Shown here: positions 30,087-40,563 of the stretch, in pieces
How positions within the stretch are numbered: the stretch's first letter is position 1
Layout: each line of letters starts with the position of its first letter
Assembly (NCBI GenBank): GCA_946122785.1
Contig: CAMGYJ010000005.1
Span: 87,972,547-88,036,546, forward strand
Direction: 5' to 3'
From: Linum tenue
Taxonomy: Eukaryota; Streptophyta; Magnoliopsida; Malpighiales; Linaceae
DNA: 64,000 nt
Made by a program: the position numbers and the translations under genes
The notes under the pieces: model-generated
Told to the model about the DNA's origin: nothing
What the model saw: only the letters and a program-made list of their open reading frames with translations
Databases searched by the model: none

Positions 30087-30421
30087 TTATTATAAGTTGT
30101 GAAAAAATCCTTTTCCAAAGTCATATATAAATAAAATGTAACTAAAAATATATAAAATATTGGCCACAAATAACATGCCTCTAAAAGAATCCTCCAAATA
30201 CTATATACACGTTCCCCGTGAAAGCACACCCAATTCTAAAATTGCTACCTTCTGCGCAGCTTTAGGAAGGACTATCTGGTCATTTGGATCTTCTTTTCCC
30301 TTCAGTGCAATTCCGATATCTTTCGCTTACTCTTCCACCAAACTAAAAGCTGCCTTCCACCAAATATAAAATTATTTAAGCTATTATTTATTTGTCAATA
30401 ATTATACACTTTCATGTTAAG

Positions 30422-30425
<4 letters not shown>

Positions 30426-30477
<52 letters not shown>
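30426..30477. repeat. (TA)n microsatellite, LINE tail
   Basis: About 25 TA units directly beside the MITE at 30478; a shorter TA run lies on the MITE's other side. Together they read as the 3' tail of the LINE. Confidence 0.85.
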
Positions 30478-30479
<2 letters not shown>

Positions 30480-30827
30480 TGCCTTCTATGGTACCTCGGG
30501 TGAAATCAAGGGTACCGCATACCTTAAGTATGAAAACACTATCTAGACCTCGAATTAGCAGAATTTTTCGGCATGATACTATACCATAACCCTTAATGAG
30601 TGAACCCTAGGTCATAATCATCTAAATCATAAACTATAAACCCTAAGATGGTACATTGATTTTTTTGCCTATATTTGGACGAATCATAACCGTCGATTAT
30701 TATTTCTAATTAAATTGATCTTGGAGTACAGATTTAGAGAATTAAGACCTAGATTTTGATCTTTAAGGGTTTTCTTGCTCAAGGTATGCGGTACCCCGGA
30801 TTTCACCCTGGGTACCGTAGAACTCCT
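30478..30827. mobile_element. MITE in the LINE tail, 350 bp
   Basis: Left end GGTGCCTTCTATGGTACC, right complement AGGAGTTCTACGGTACC; inverted repeats of about 48 bp both end GGGTACCGCATACCTT. It is flanked by TA repeats, so the target was TA or a TA run. No coding capacity. Confidence 0.75.
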
Positions 30828-30849
30828 ATATATATATATTTGCATCAAG

Positions 30850-31464
30850 GGAGGCGAAAGCCAAGAAGGGAGAAAACAAGGGAGCCGAAGCTACAACTCG
30901 ACGCTCAAAAGTCACACCCATCTCATCATCATGAAGGAATCGTCCCAGATCACTTGGCGGGTCAATAAGCTCATGCATACCGTAGGGATAGACGAGACTG
31001 TGCTTCGAGAGCCAGTCCGCGACTCTATTCCCTTCGCGATATGTATGAGTTATATTGACCAACCAATCACGAGCCAAACATCTCCTTATCGAGGATAAAA
31101 GGGAGGCATGGGGGTGGAGAGGGTCAACCCGACTCTTGATTCACTGAATAACCAACTGGGAGTCAGTTTCCACTTGAAGATTGAAGCGGCCATGGCTCCA
31201 AGCAAGATTTAAACCATGAAAGAGAGCCCATAACTCAGCCAAACCTGCGGTGGCCTCTCCAATTCGGGCCACAAAACCAACTACCCAGCTTCCCTGCTCA
31301 TCCCGGATAACCCCTCCAGCACCTGCCAAGCCGGGATTCCCCGCCGAGGCCCCATCAATGTTGAGCTTCCGCCATCCCGGAGGAGGCGCAGTCCAACCAA
31401 TATTGGCCACTATTCTTTCCGCCGCAGGGAGGGGAGTCCGCAGATCAGCTGTGCTATCCGATCT
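30850..31464 (-). pseudogene. LINE RNase H domain, C-terminal part of ORF2
   Basis: RNase H domain of plant L1 LINEs: KLNIDGASAGNPGLAGAGGV holds the first Asp, AELWALFHGL the Glu, QVETDSQLV the second Asp. After one TGA at 31141 the frame continues with NITHTYREGNRVADWLSKH, the C-terminal His/Asp motif. All three pieces are in the same frame as the RT piece, so only stop codons break the ORF. Confidence 0.85.
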
Positions 31465-33552
31465 TCACGCACCGTGCCAGAGAGAGGCTTTGTGCACGAT
31501 CGCATGCGCCAGAGACGGAGCGGTGAGCGCTCCTGCTGTCCCATAGAAGCACGTCTGACACCTGTTCTTCCAAATAAGCCAGATAGCATCTGTAAAAAAA
31601 TCACACCACGCCATTCCAGAGGGAAGCAAGTCATCTTTGAAAACATTCTTGGATATCCACTCCTCCAGGCTGGCAGAAAAGAACCTCCCCTGATCTGCCT
31701 CCGGGACTTGTCTACTCCAAAAAAAGAATGCAGGCGGGCAATCCCGGAGAGCGTGAAGAATATTTTCCGGCACTCCTTCACACCTGCTGCACGCCGGCGA
31801 GGGAGCACACTTCCTGAAGTGCCGCAGCCCATTAGTCGTAATACGCCCCAGAGTAACTAGCCAAGTGAAAACCCGAATGCGCTCCGGGAGCTGCATCCGC
31901 CACACCTTCCGCCAGAGCCTTTCATTCTGATTTGATCTGTCAGCAAAGGCCATCAGATAAGCTGACTTAGCCGTAAATCTGCCGCTTGGAGAGGCAGTCC
32001 AAAACAAAGTATCCGGGCAGGACGAGAGGGGATCCACCGCCGTCGCCGTGATTTTGTGAATGATCTCCGTGGGCAGCCATGGTTCCAGGCGAGCAACGTC
32101 CCAATGGCCATTCGCATCCACGTAATCTGCCACCACTTCTGGGAGCTTAACAGTCGTTATGGGCTGGAGTGCGACCGTCTTGAGAGGAACCTGCAAAACC
32201 CATAAGTCCTGCCAAAAATTAGTTTTCCTTCCATTATGAATATTCCACGCCACTCCCTTTCTCAGGAGATCAGAAGCTTTGTTAAAACTTCTCCAAGCAA
32301 AGGAACTTCCCTGACTAGGCCAGAAGATGGCCATGCCTTCACGCTGCTTCCCATACTTCGCCCTCATTAACTGAGTCCACAAGCAATCCCTCTCAGTCAG
32401 AAGTCGCCATCTGCCTTTAGCTAGGAGAGCGAGGTTGGCTTGCCTCAAGGTTCGCAGTCCCGCTCCACCCAGCCATTTCGGCTCCTGAAGCTTCTCCCAC
32501 GCCACAAGATGCATCTTCCCCTGGCCCTCCTCATCTCCCCACGCAAAGTCCCTGTTCATCTTATCTATAGAGTTGCACACATTCATCGGAATAAGCTCAG
32601 AATGCATAGGATAGGTGGGAATTGCCGAGGATACAGAGTGAATTACTGTCAGCCTGGCTACCATAGACAAACGCCTAGCTTTCCAGGGTGCCAACTTCTT
32701 TTTGATTCTAAGAACCAGGTCTTGATATCGCATCTTCGTGACTCTGCCGTGAATGGTTCGAATCCCTAGGTAACGGCCAAGGTCCTTCGTGAGGGGGATG
32801 CCCGCCCTGTCACTCAAGCGTTGCGCTCTGTCTTGATGGACATTAGGAGAAACAAACATGGAGGATTTAGCATAGCTAACCCGCTGTCCTAAGCTCTCGC
32901 AGAAGTCCTCCAGGCATCTTTTAAACACCTGCACCTGTGCGCCCTCTACCTCTGCAAAAAGAATAAGATCATCGGCAAAAAACAGATGGGTTAGAGCAGG
33001 AACGTTCGGTGATAATTTAACCGGTTTCCAGAGTTTGTCCCGAACGACCTGGTCAATTCTATGGGACAAACGCTCAATGCAAAGGACAAAGAGATAAGGT
33101 GAGAGAGGGTCTCCCTGTCGAACCCCGTGGGTGGGCGTGATGGTCTGCAACAGCTCCCCATTCCACAGAATCCGCATTCTATTCTGCTCCACGTAGTACA
33201 TGATGCACCGAATCCAAGAAAAGGGAAGGCCAATCTCGCACAGCGTGTCACGAAGGAAATCCCACCAGAGTCTGTCATAGGCTTTCTCCAAGTCAATTTT
33301 CACTACCAGACCACCTTTCTTCCCCTTCTTCTTTCTGAGAGAATGCAGCACCTCCTGAACCACCAAGATATTATCCGTTGTTTGACGACCCGGAATAAAA
33401 CTGCTCTGGCGAGGAGAAACAAGCTTCCTCAATATCGGCTTCAGTCTGCTTGTCATTGCCTTAGTAATGGCTTTCAGGCTGACGTTGTTCAGTGATATGG
33501 GGCGGAGCTGGCTAACGGTTTCCGGATTCTCCACCTTCGGGATGAGCACCAT
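31465..33552 (-). CDS. LINE reverse transcriptase (ORF2 piece)
   Basis: 695 residues open. Non-LTR RT motifs in order: VLIPKVENPETVSQLRPISL, RQSSFIPGRQTTDNIL, KIDLEKAYDRLWW, THGVRQGDPLSPYLF, and the catalytic HLFFADDLILF (FADD box). Next come the WGGAGLRTLRQANLALLAKG region and a zf-RVT domain (ESRSGRFTAKSAYL-like; CSRCEGVPENILHAL). The start at 33552 is only the first Met after an upstream stop; homology (PDGFQAVFYQ) reaches about 33676, where the element is truncated. It ends in TGA at 31465, with RNase H continuing in frame. Confidence 0.93.
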   Translation of the reverse strand: MVLIPKVENPETVSQLRPISLNNVSLKAITKAMTSRLKPILRKLVSPRQSSFIPGRQTTDNILVVQEVLHSLRKKKGKKGGLVVKIDLEKAYDRLWWDFLRDTLCEIGLPFSWIRCIMYYVEQNRMRILWNGELLQTITPTHGVRQGDPLSPYLFVLCIERLSHRIDQVVRDKLWKPVKLSPNVPALTHLFFADDLILFAEVEGAQVQVFKRCLEDFCESLGQRVSYAKSSMFVSPNVHQDRAQRLSDRAGIPLTKDLGRYLGIRTIHGRVTKMRYQDLVLRIKKKLAPWKARRLSMVARLTVIHSVSSAIPTYPMHSELIPMNVCNSIDKMNRDFAWGDEEGQGKMHLVAWEKLQEPKWLGGAGLRTLRQANLALLAKGRWRLLTERDCLWTQLMRAKYGKQREGMAIFWPSQGSSFAWRSFNKASDLLRKGVAWNIHNGRKTNFWQDLWVLQVPLKTVALQPITTVKLPEVVADYVDANGHWDVARLEPWLPTEIIHKITATAVDPLSSCPDTLFWTASPSGRFTAKSAYLMAFADRSNQNERLWRKVWRMQLPERIRVFTWLVTLGRITTNGLRHFRKCAPSPACSRCEGVPENILHALRDCPPAFFFWSRQVPEADQGRFFSASLEEWISKNVFKDDLLPSGMAWCDFFTDAIWLIWKNRCQTCFYGTAGALTAPSLAHAIVHKASLWHGA

Positions 33553-33691
33553 CGTCGAAGAGGTAACCTCCTCAGGGAGGGCCCCACCCTAAAAAAAAGA
33601 GATAGCCATATTGGTCAAACTTTTTCCAACTACACTCCACGCCTTCTGATAGAAAACTGCCTGAAAACCATCCGGATTAAGATTTGTATAT

Positions 33692-35490
33692 ATTAATTTA
33701 CGTTAAATGTCATGTTTGGAGTTTGGTCATTATATTTATCATTTAGTTTCACATTTATTACTAGAAAGTTCAACTGAAATAGTGGTCAAACTCTCATTTA
33801 TCATTGTCACTAGCCGTCCGTTTTTATTAAATTTATCATGCATGGTAGTAAACTTTCAATTTTTATTTTAAATGAATGACATAACACTAAACTAAAAAGA
33901 AATTAATTCCAAGTTCCAACTCATTTCTACTTCGACATCTTCATAGCTCTACAATGATATTATGATAACCTCCACCTCACCCACGACATCGCCATTAGGA
34001 ATGACAATGGATCGGGTTAGGGATTGGTAATGCATATCCATTATCCTACCCGAAATAGTTTGGATTTTCTGTAGAAGAATCGTGTATAAAATCAAAGTCA
34101 TGCTCATACCTAATTGGGTTTTGGGTATCCACGGTTATCCATAGATAATAATTTATTTTTACGACTCCAATCAACATGTTAACATTCACATGTATACTGA
34201 CATTATATAAGTGAAAAAGTGCGATAATAAATCACTAGAATGAAGTAAATTAGTTATAAACAATAAAATTTCGTGACAAATATTATATATGTATGCCACA
34301 TATTTAATATGTTGAGAAAAACAATAACCATTTCTTGACAAAATACATATACATTTGCATGATCGGGTGGGTTCGATTTGGATAGTGAGAAAATCGTGCC
34401 CACCTATTACCCACAATATTCGAGTTCGAATATTACTATGAGTAACTACTGGAGTACGAATTTTACCCTAACCAATTAAGTCGGATTCGGGTGGATAAAG
34501 ATTGCAGATTCACCTTTTTTAGTTAATTGTCACTCAATTTTGAATGGGACTACGTGAATGTTCATCACTTATTTCTAATGAATAAATCATCATGATAATA
34601 TTCATTTTGTTTGAAATAGTAAATTAAGATGAGTAATCAAAATTACTATTCATTTTGTTTGAAATAGTAAATTAAGATGAGTAATCAAAATTACTAGCAA
34701 GAAGTGTATTGGTAAATTATATATTGTCACATTCTTTTATTTCTTCTTAGTATTTTACTAAGGCGACAAAAGTATTAAACTTTCATTTTTATTCAGCCAA
34801 CAGACAGACCCTAATATAGAACCCATCCATGAAAACTTAAAGAACACTTCTTTTGTCTGAATTGACTAGCAACATCAAACAATATAGTTATTAGGTGATA
34901 ATCACCTCCTCACTCTCATTCTTCATATGTAGTCAATATATTCAAGAACCATCCTCACTAAAGATTATATTTCTCTTCTAAATAATGAATCTCAATTATT
35001 AGTATTCTTCATATTTAGGATCCAACTCGAATAGTGGATATTTCTCAATCAATCGCTAACATTTTATCTTTCTTACAAACAATGATTTGATTCCAGTGGT
35101 AATATCATTGGTCTTAAATGCGAAAAGTACGGATTCAAAACTCTTAAATAGTACCTAACTAAAAATAAAAAAAGCTCTATCAGCCTTATAAAAAAATTGC
35201 TAACACTTTTCATATTTAGATTATAACTCATCTCCCTCAAGTATTATTAAATGAAGGAATGAAGTATTTACAAAAAATGAAGAATCTTCAAAAAAATTTA
35301 TAACTAGAATGAGGTAAATTCTTTTGTGGTGAAAGTTATATATTTCACCTCTGATTATATTTTATTTTTAAATTTGCTTCTCAACAAATAGGAAAAAAGA
35401 CCTATCAATAATGAATATAGTGGAGTTAATGCTGAAGTTTGAACTTCGAAACTTTGAAATTTTATTAATTACTGTCATCATATTACAACA
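33692..35490. other. AT-rich spacer, no gene seen
   Basis: No supported protein. A sequence at about 33993 (TAGGAATGACAATGGATCGG) resembles a hAT end, but no matching right end was found. Confidence 0.4.
34601..34696. repeat. Perfect 48-bp tandem duplication
   Basis: TTCATTTTGTTTGAAATAGT and the following 28 bases occur at 34601 and again at 34649 without a difference I can see. Identity suggests a recent event. Confidence 0.9.
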
Positions 35491-35517
35491 GGCCCAACGG
35501 GCCGGGGTACAATCTAG
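35491..35517 (+). other. Helitron 3' terminus
   Basis: A perfect hairpin GGCCC-AAC-GGGCC (35491-35503) is followed by GGGGTACAAT and CTAG, then T. This is the standard plant Helitron end: GC hairpin about 10 bp before CTRR, inserted before T. The 5' end of the element upstream was not located. Confidence 0.6.
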
Positions 35518-37326
35518 TGTTAATTTACAAATTTTCAATCGCACAAATTCATATTACATATACATATATGAGTTATTCTCTAAAAGAGCACAGATTCATA
35601 ATTTATTTCAACCGGGACTCTTTAAAATTTGAACTCCTCTCAAAGTTGGTTTCCCAAAAATTCCCGAAATGGGATTTTGCCTCTCCAAATTTTTCGTATT
35701 TTGCCGCCCCCTTTATATTGGCTCTCCCTAAATTTAATTCCAAAAACATCTTCCGTGTTTATTCCCGCCTGTCTAGTCCAAAATTTTCGCTCCCAAAACT
35801 TTTTGGCTCTCTCTCCCGCATTTTCCCCCACTTGCCATTTCCCCCTTCCCTTGTACGATGCGAGACAAAATTGATAATACACAAACTCTAATTTTTCTTT
35901 TCCATTGCTTCCCTTCTCTTTATTCTTTCACGATTATTTCATCGAGTGAATGTAACCAAACCCAATCAGAAAACCACTTGTCTTCCTTTTCGATTCTCAT
36001 CAAACGCTGAATCTCCATAGTCTATGTTCTTGATTCTTTACCAGGCAATCTTCATAGCAGATCTGTTGTTGCTGGCGGCTGGAGCGGAGCGGAGTTGCTG
36101 TTGGCTGTAGAGGATCTGCTGCTGGCTGGAGTAGAGCGGAGTCTCGAACTAGTTGGATGTTTGTCAATATTAGACTCAGTGAGGAGTATAAGAACGGAGT
36201 CTCCAACTAATCCAAAGCCAAGTATATACAAGAAGCTCATTTTGCTTCCAATGGTGTCCATCCTTGTGATCATAATGGCAGTGCGGCCTCTAGAAGTCCT
36301 AAAGATGCTCTTACCCCAAGTCCCCAACACTAGTGTAATCAAAGCCGCCTCCTATTAGTTCTGTGAAGCCGCTTCCGGAGCAGCACAATACACAAGGAAA
36401 CTAAAGGAGGGTTCATGTGCTTTGTTTGCTCTAGTTGCTCAATCAAGAGCCAAGGTTGATGAGCTGAAGGAGCTAGTCTCAATGCTTCATTTAAGTAAGT
36501 TGAGGGCATGCTTCAATTTGTAGGATTGTTTCTGTATGCCTTGTTAGTGAATGCTTGAGTGCTTCTTATTGAGGCTTTATTCATGTTAGCTAAGTTAATC
36601 TTCATTATCTTTGATTTCAGGCTAGACTAAACAAATGTGTTAGTGCATCAAATATTCAAATGTACTATGCGGAACCTGAACATAGATCAGCATACACTAC
36701 CTGTTAATGCAATACTTTAGCTTGAATTGATAAGTCAAATTCTGAAGATGAGGATACGGTTAAGGTATTTGGCAGTTAATCAGAAGACCATAAATGCAGT
36801 GTTTATCACTTGCTTCATTCCCCCTTTTTGTTCAATTAATGGGCTTTCTTACTGTAACTACTCTCTTTACTTTGTGTTTGTTCACTATGACAGGATTTTG
36901 CCTACTATATCTTAAAGAAGACTAAATTATGGTTTCTTCATATTGTAATGAGTTGTAGTTCAACCAGCTATGAGCAGGGTAATTAATTGGTCATTGCAAT
37001 CTTTTCATTGTTTTGTCTTTCAAATTATCTCACTACTGCCTGCAGCTTCTATAATATTTTTATTTTGTGAACTTAGTGTTCCGCATAAAACCAACAGAGG
37101 TGTAATCTGATAAATTTTTGCCTCTACTACCTCTGCCTATCTTAGTTTGATCGATCTCACGAGTATATCATTGAGACTGAAAATGGTCTTATGCTTTCGA
37201 CTATTTAGAAGCAGGGAGAGTTCTTTAGTTTGTTTGTAATAAAAAAATCTTCAATTGAAATAATTTTTTACTTGTCGCCTACTTGTTTTGAACCTCAACA
37301 TAGCTTGTGCATTTATCAATGTACTT
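35518..37326. other. Spacer, no confident gene
   Basis: Minus- and plus-strand frames at 35629-36360 overlap and show no known motif. A plus-strand stretch at about 36360-36490 (LKEGSCALFALVAQ, KVDELKELVSMLH) looks exon-like and ends near TAAGTAAGTT, a donor-like site, but I do not recognise it. Confidence 0.35.
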
Positions 37327-37334
37327 TTTCTCGC

Positions 37335-38391
37335 TAGGGCTGTCATTTCGGTTGCCGGTTAGCGCCTAACCGGCCGGTCTAACCGTTAACCGCCGGTTAG
37401 AGGCTAACCGGCCGGTCTAACAGTTAACCGCCGGTTAGCGGCTAACCGGAAACCGAAAAAAATGGCCGCGGTCGGTTGTCGGAGGTGCCCCGTGGTTAGG
37501 CGGTTAGCCGAAAAATCGACACCGGTTAGACCGGCTAACCGACGCTAAGCTGGAAGCCGAAATGATGCCGTTTTTGCCTACATAAAACACCCATCCCCCA
37601 AATCCTCAGCCGCCTCCAGCCCTCTGCATCGCCGATGCTGAACCTTCTTCTCAGCCCTCCAATCGTCGTCGACTCAGCCTCCCTCCAATCCTCCTCCGAC
37701 CACCCTCGTTGCCTCTCATGAGTCATGACTCATCTCATCTCCCCGACTCCCCTCCACCAGCCACAAACCACACTCGTCGACTTCGATTCGTCGACCCTCC
37801 ACCAGCAGCAACCGGGCAACAACCCCGCCGCCTCCACCCTCGTCGCCCCGCCGCCTCCACCATCGTCGACGTTCGTCGACGTTCCAGCAGCAGCTCCACC
37901 CTCGTCAGGCAGCAACCATCGTGGCGGCCGGTGGGGATTCAGATTTGGATTCGAATTCAGGAAGGGCAGACCTGGATTCGAATTTCATCTGGGTATGGGT
38001 TTCGGTTAGCGGGAGGTGGTGAGCAGCGCCGTGGTGAGCAGGCAGCAGGTGGAGAGGAAGGAGAAAAAGAAAATCGAGAAGAGAGGAAGGAAGAAAGAGG
38101 AGGAGATAAGGTTTGGACGTTTGGTGGAGGAAGGAAGAAAGAGGAGGAGATAAGGTTTGGTGTCGTGGCTGTGGACGTGTGGTGCAGATTTTTTATATTT
38201 TTAATTTTTTTTTAGAAGAGGTAGTTTTCCGGTTGGCCGGCTAACCGAGCCTAAAACCGAAACCGACCGGTTGGTTGGCCGGCTAACCGGGACCTCTCTC
38301 ACGGTCGGTGGCCGGCGACTATATAGGGTTGTTCGGTTTAACCGATAACCGAGTTTTCAGTTAAACCGAAATCGACCGACTGCCACCCCTT
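37335..38391. mobile_element. Non-autonomous hAT element D, 1057 bp
   Basis: Left end TAGGGCTGTCATTTCGGTTG, right end CGACTGCCACCCCTT, with the 8-bp duplication TTTCTCGC (37327-37334 and 38392-38399). The subterminal regions are filled with CGGTTAG/CTAACCGG words. The long internal frame is Pro/Ser/Arg-rich then Glu/Lys-rich and looks composition-driven; no transposase. Confidence 0.88.
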
Positions 38392-38399
38392 TTTCTCGC

Positions 38400-39108
38400 T
38401 CTTTGTCTCATGTTCAACAAAAGATGCAATTGTACTAGTTTTAAGTTGGGTTCTTTTTATTTAGTTCATCTTGTGCTGAAGCATCTAAGGCTATGTAACT
38501 AATTGAATGTGGTTGATTTATAATGTGTAGTAAATCTTGACTACTCTATCTCAAACTAAGATAAGCACTCTCTATGATTATGCAACTGTTCCATTGCGGG
38601 CATACTTATTTGAGGTAGCTCTTAACACTTAAACAACAATGTTCAGGAGGATTTTAGAAGAATCAGGGGGTTTCTTTGTTCAATGTGTTTGCAATGACTC
38701 AGTGGGATTGGGAGCACAAATTTAATAATGGATCAGATGTCCTTATCAAGCTAAGAACCATACACAAATATGATTATCATTATATATTAGCTAACTCTCT
38801 AGTCCACTACCGACTTATCACCTAGGCTAAGTAATAAAAAAAAAAAAAAGCCTCTTGGGAGGGTGATAGTGTCTTTATGTTTGAGTTTGTGAATCCCATA
38901 AACCATCAAGCATTTGCGTGCATACAACTTGAGAATGTTTGTTTCTAGGTAAAGACAGATTCCACTTCTCTAGCTGATGCAGCGAAGTTTCATGTGGAAA
39001 TTGCTATAGCTTGATGACTGAAAAACAATTTGTTTCCCTTCTCTTTCACAAAGTTCTGCTTTAAAGTGAAAACGTGGTCAGGTCTGCATGCTATCGATAC
39101 CTACCTAT
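38400..39108. other. Spacer, no gene seen
   Basis: AT-rich, no supported frame. Confidence 0.4.
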
Positions 39109-40563
39109 TGACACATAAAATTATTTTGGGTTAATTAAATACCGCATTAATTAGTCTCGGCATTTAATTCGATATCGCGAAACAAAAAAAACGGTACCGC
39201 AAGGAAGCTCAGCGGTACCGCGGCACTGGAAACTACACTGTTGAAAATAAACGGTGTCCCGAGGAAAAAACAAACGGAGCTGATTGGGGAAGTAAACGAC
39301 ACCGCAAGGCTGGAAGCGGAGTCGTTTAATATTAAAACAATGTCACGGGTATAATCAAGCGGTGCTGTTTAGCTAAAAACGACACCGTTTAAGGCATCAA
39401 TAGAGTTGCGATGTTACTAAGCGATACCGTTTAGTTAGAAACTATACCACAACGGGTTGGATTTTGGCGAGGCCCGACAAGCCAAACAACACCGCAAGAC
39501 GAGAAAACGGTACTGTTTGGTAGAGAACAATGCCGCGGAAATATTAAACGGCGTCGAGGGATGAGAATTTGACCGCGTATCTTTAAATCGCCGGTTTAAT
39601 TAATTAATCTTTTTTAATAATTGTTTTAGACGGTGTTGTTTGGCTAAAAACGATGCCGCGAGAGATATCAACAGCACTGCGGCACTAAGTAAACGACAGT
39701 GTTCAGTTAAAAGCAGTGTTGCAAGAATATAATAGTGCCGCTAAGTAAACAAACGACGTTGTTTAGCTCAAAACAACGTTGCGAATCCCACATCGAGGAG
39801 TTGGGACCAACGCTCAGAGACTCAAGAACACCACAGAATCAAGCTTATTCATGCCGCGAGACCGCAAGCTCAACTGGATCGCGAACCAAATGTTGCTGCA
39901 AGTGCGGCCTGGTAAGCAACAACATTGTTCTCTTTAACGTAGATTGATTTAAGTCAGGCCATGTTTGAACGTGGTTGATTATGGAGCCAGTTGTTAGTGA
40001 AGCAAAGCAGTGAGTTCAATGATTTCAAGAAGCGGCATTGTTTCAATTTGATGACAAGCAGGCTAGTGATCAAGCATTGTTGAATTCCTAGCTAAATAAT
40101 GTCGTGATTCGGACAAGGGCGCAACATCATTTGTGTCGTTATGTATTTGACAATGTCGCAAATTCAACGATTCTGCATGGATGAGAAACGACGTTGTTTA
40201 GTGGAGAACAACGTTGCCAGGGGTGAGATCGCTGGGAATTTATTCCTCACAACGACGATGTTGCCAAGACAGGAGGCTCTCATGCTCAGATTTTAGAAGT
40301 GAAGCGGCGTTGTTCTACTACGCCGCCGTTTTATGAGTAGGGTGACAGCTGTGTGGTTTTGGAGGCGAGATGCATTATCGAACCATGGTGGATAGCTACA
40401 AATTTGGCGCATCATTGGTTTTCAAAGTCTCTTCAGAGCGGTTTCGCACTCGTGGAAGTTACGCAACAAGGGAGAAGTTACCCGCATGGTTGACAGGAAT
40501 GAAGAACGTGAGAGACAAAGGCGCGAAGGCAGTTACTACGAGTACGTGGAGAAGATCGGGGTA
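39109..40563 (+). repeat. Probable U3 of the outer Tat-like element's LTR, rich in ACGRYRCCGTT words
   Basis: From about 39180 to 40330 roughly 25 degenerate words such as AAACGACACCGTTTA, AACGGTACCGCAAG and AAACGACGTTGTTTAGC follow one another every 15-35 bases. The sequence ends at 40563 in GGGTA, where Athila #1 begins. The other side of that target duplication (60845) continues as GGGTATAAAGATCGGG, a TATA box, so this stretch and 60845-61345 would join into one LTR. The start at 39109 (TGACACATAAAA) is a guess. Confidence 0.45.

Larger units (their letters stand above)
30434..33676 (-). mobile_element. 5'-truncated L1-type LINE
   Basis: Encodes RT, a zf-RVT-type region and a C-terminal RNase H on the minus strand. 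The endonuclease and ORF1 are missing. The 3' end is a TA-rich tail. Flanks TTAAGATTT+A+TATATAT (from 30417) and TTAAGATTT+G+TATATAT (from 33677) form a 17-bp duplication with one mismatch, typical of target-primed insertion with 5' truncation. A 350-bp MITE lies inside the tail. Confidence 0.85.

Noticed and set aside
30160..30369. 69-codon plus-strand frame
   Set aside because: No motif, AT-rich flank beside the possible Helitron end, no supporting signals.
33993..34510. hAT-like element starting TAGGAATGACAATGG
   Set aside because: No inverted right end or 8-bp duplication found; at most a fragment.
36095..36358. Candidate membrane protein exon
   Set aside because: Hydrophobic frames on both strands overlap, no family motif and no clear splice structure; left as unassigned spacer.
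37709..38215. 168-codon plus-strand frame
   Set aside because: Lies wholly inside hAT element D, low-complexity Pro/Ser/Arg then Glu/Lys, with competing frames on both strands.
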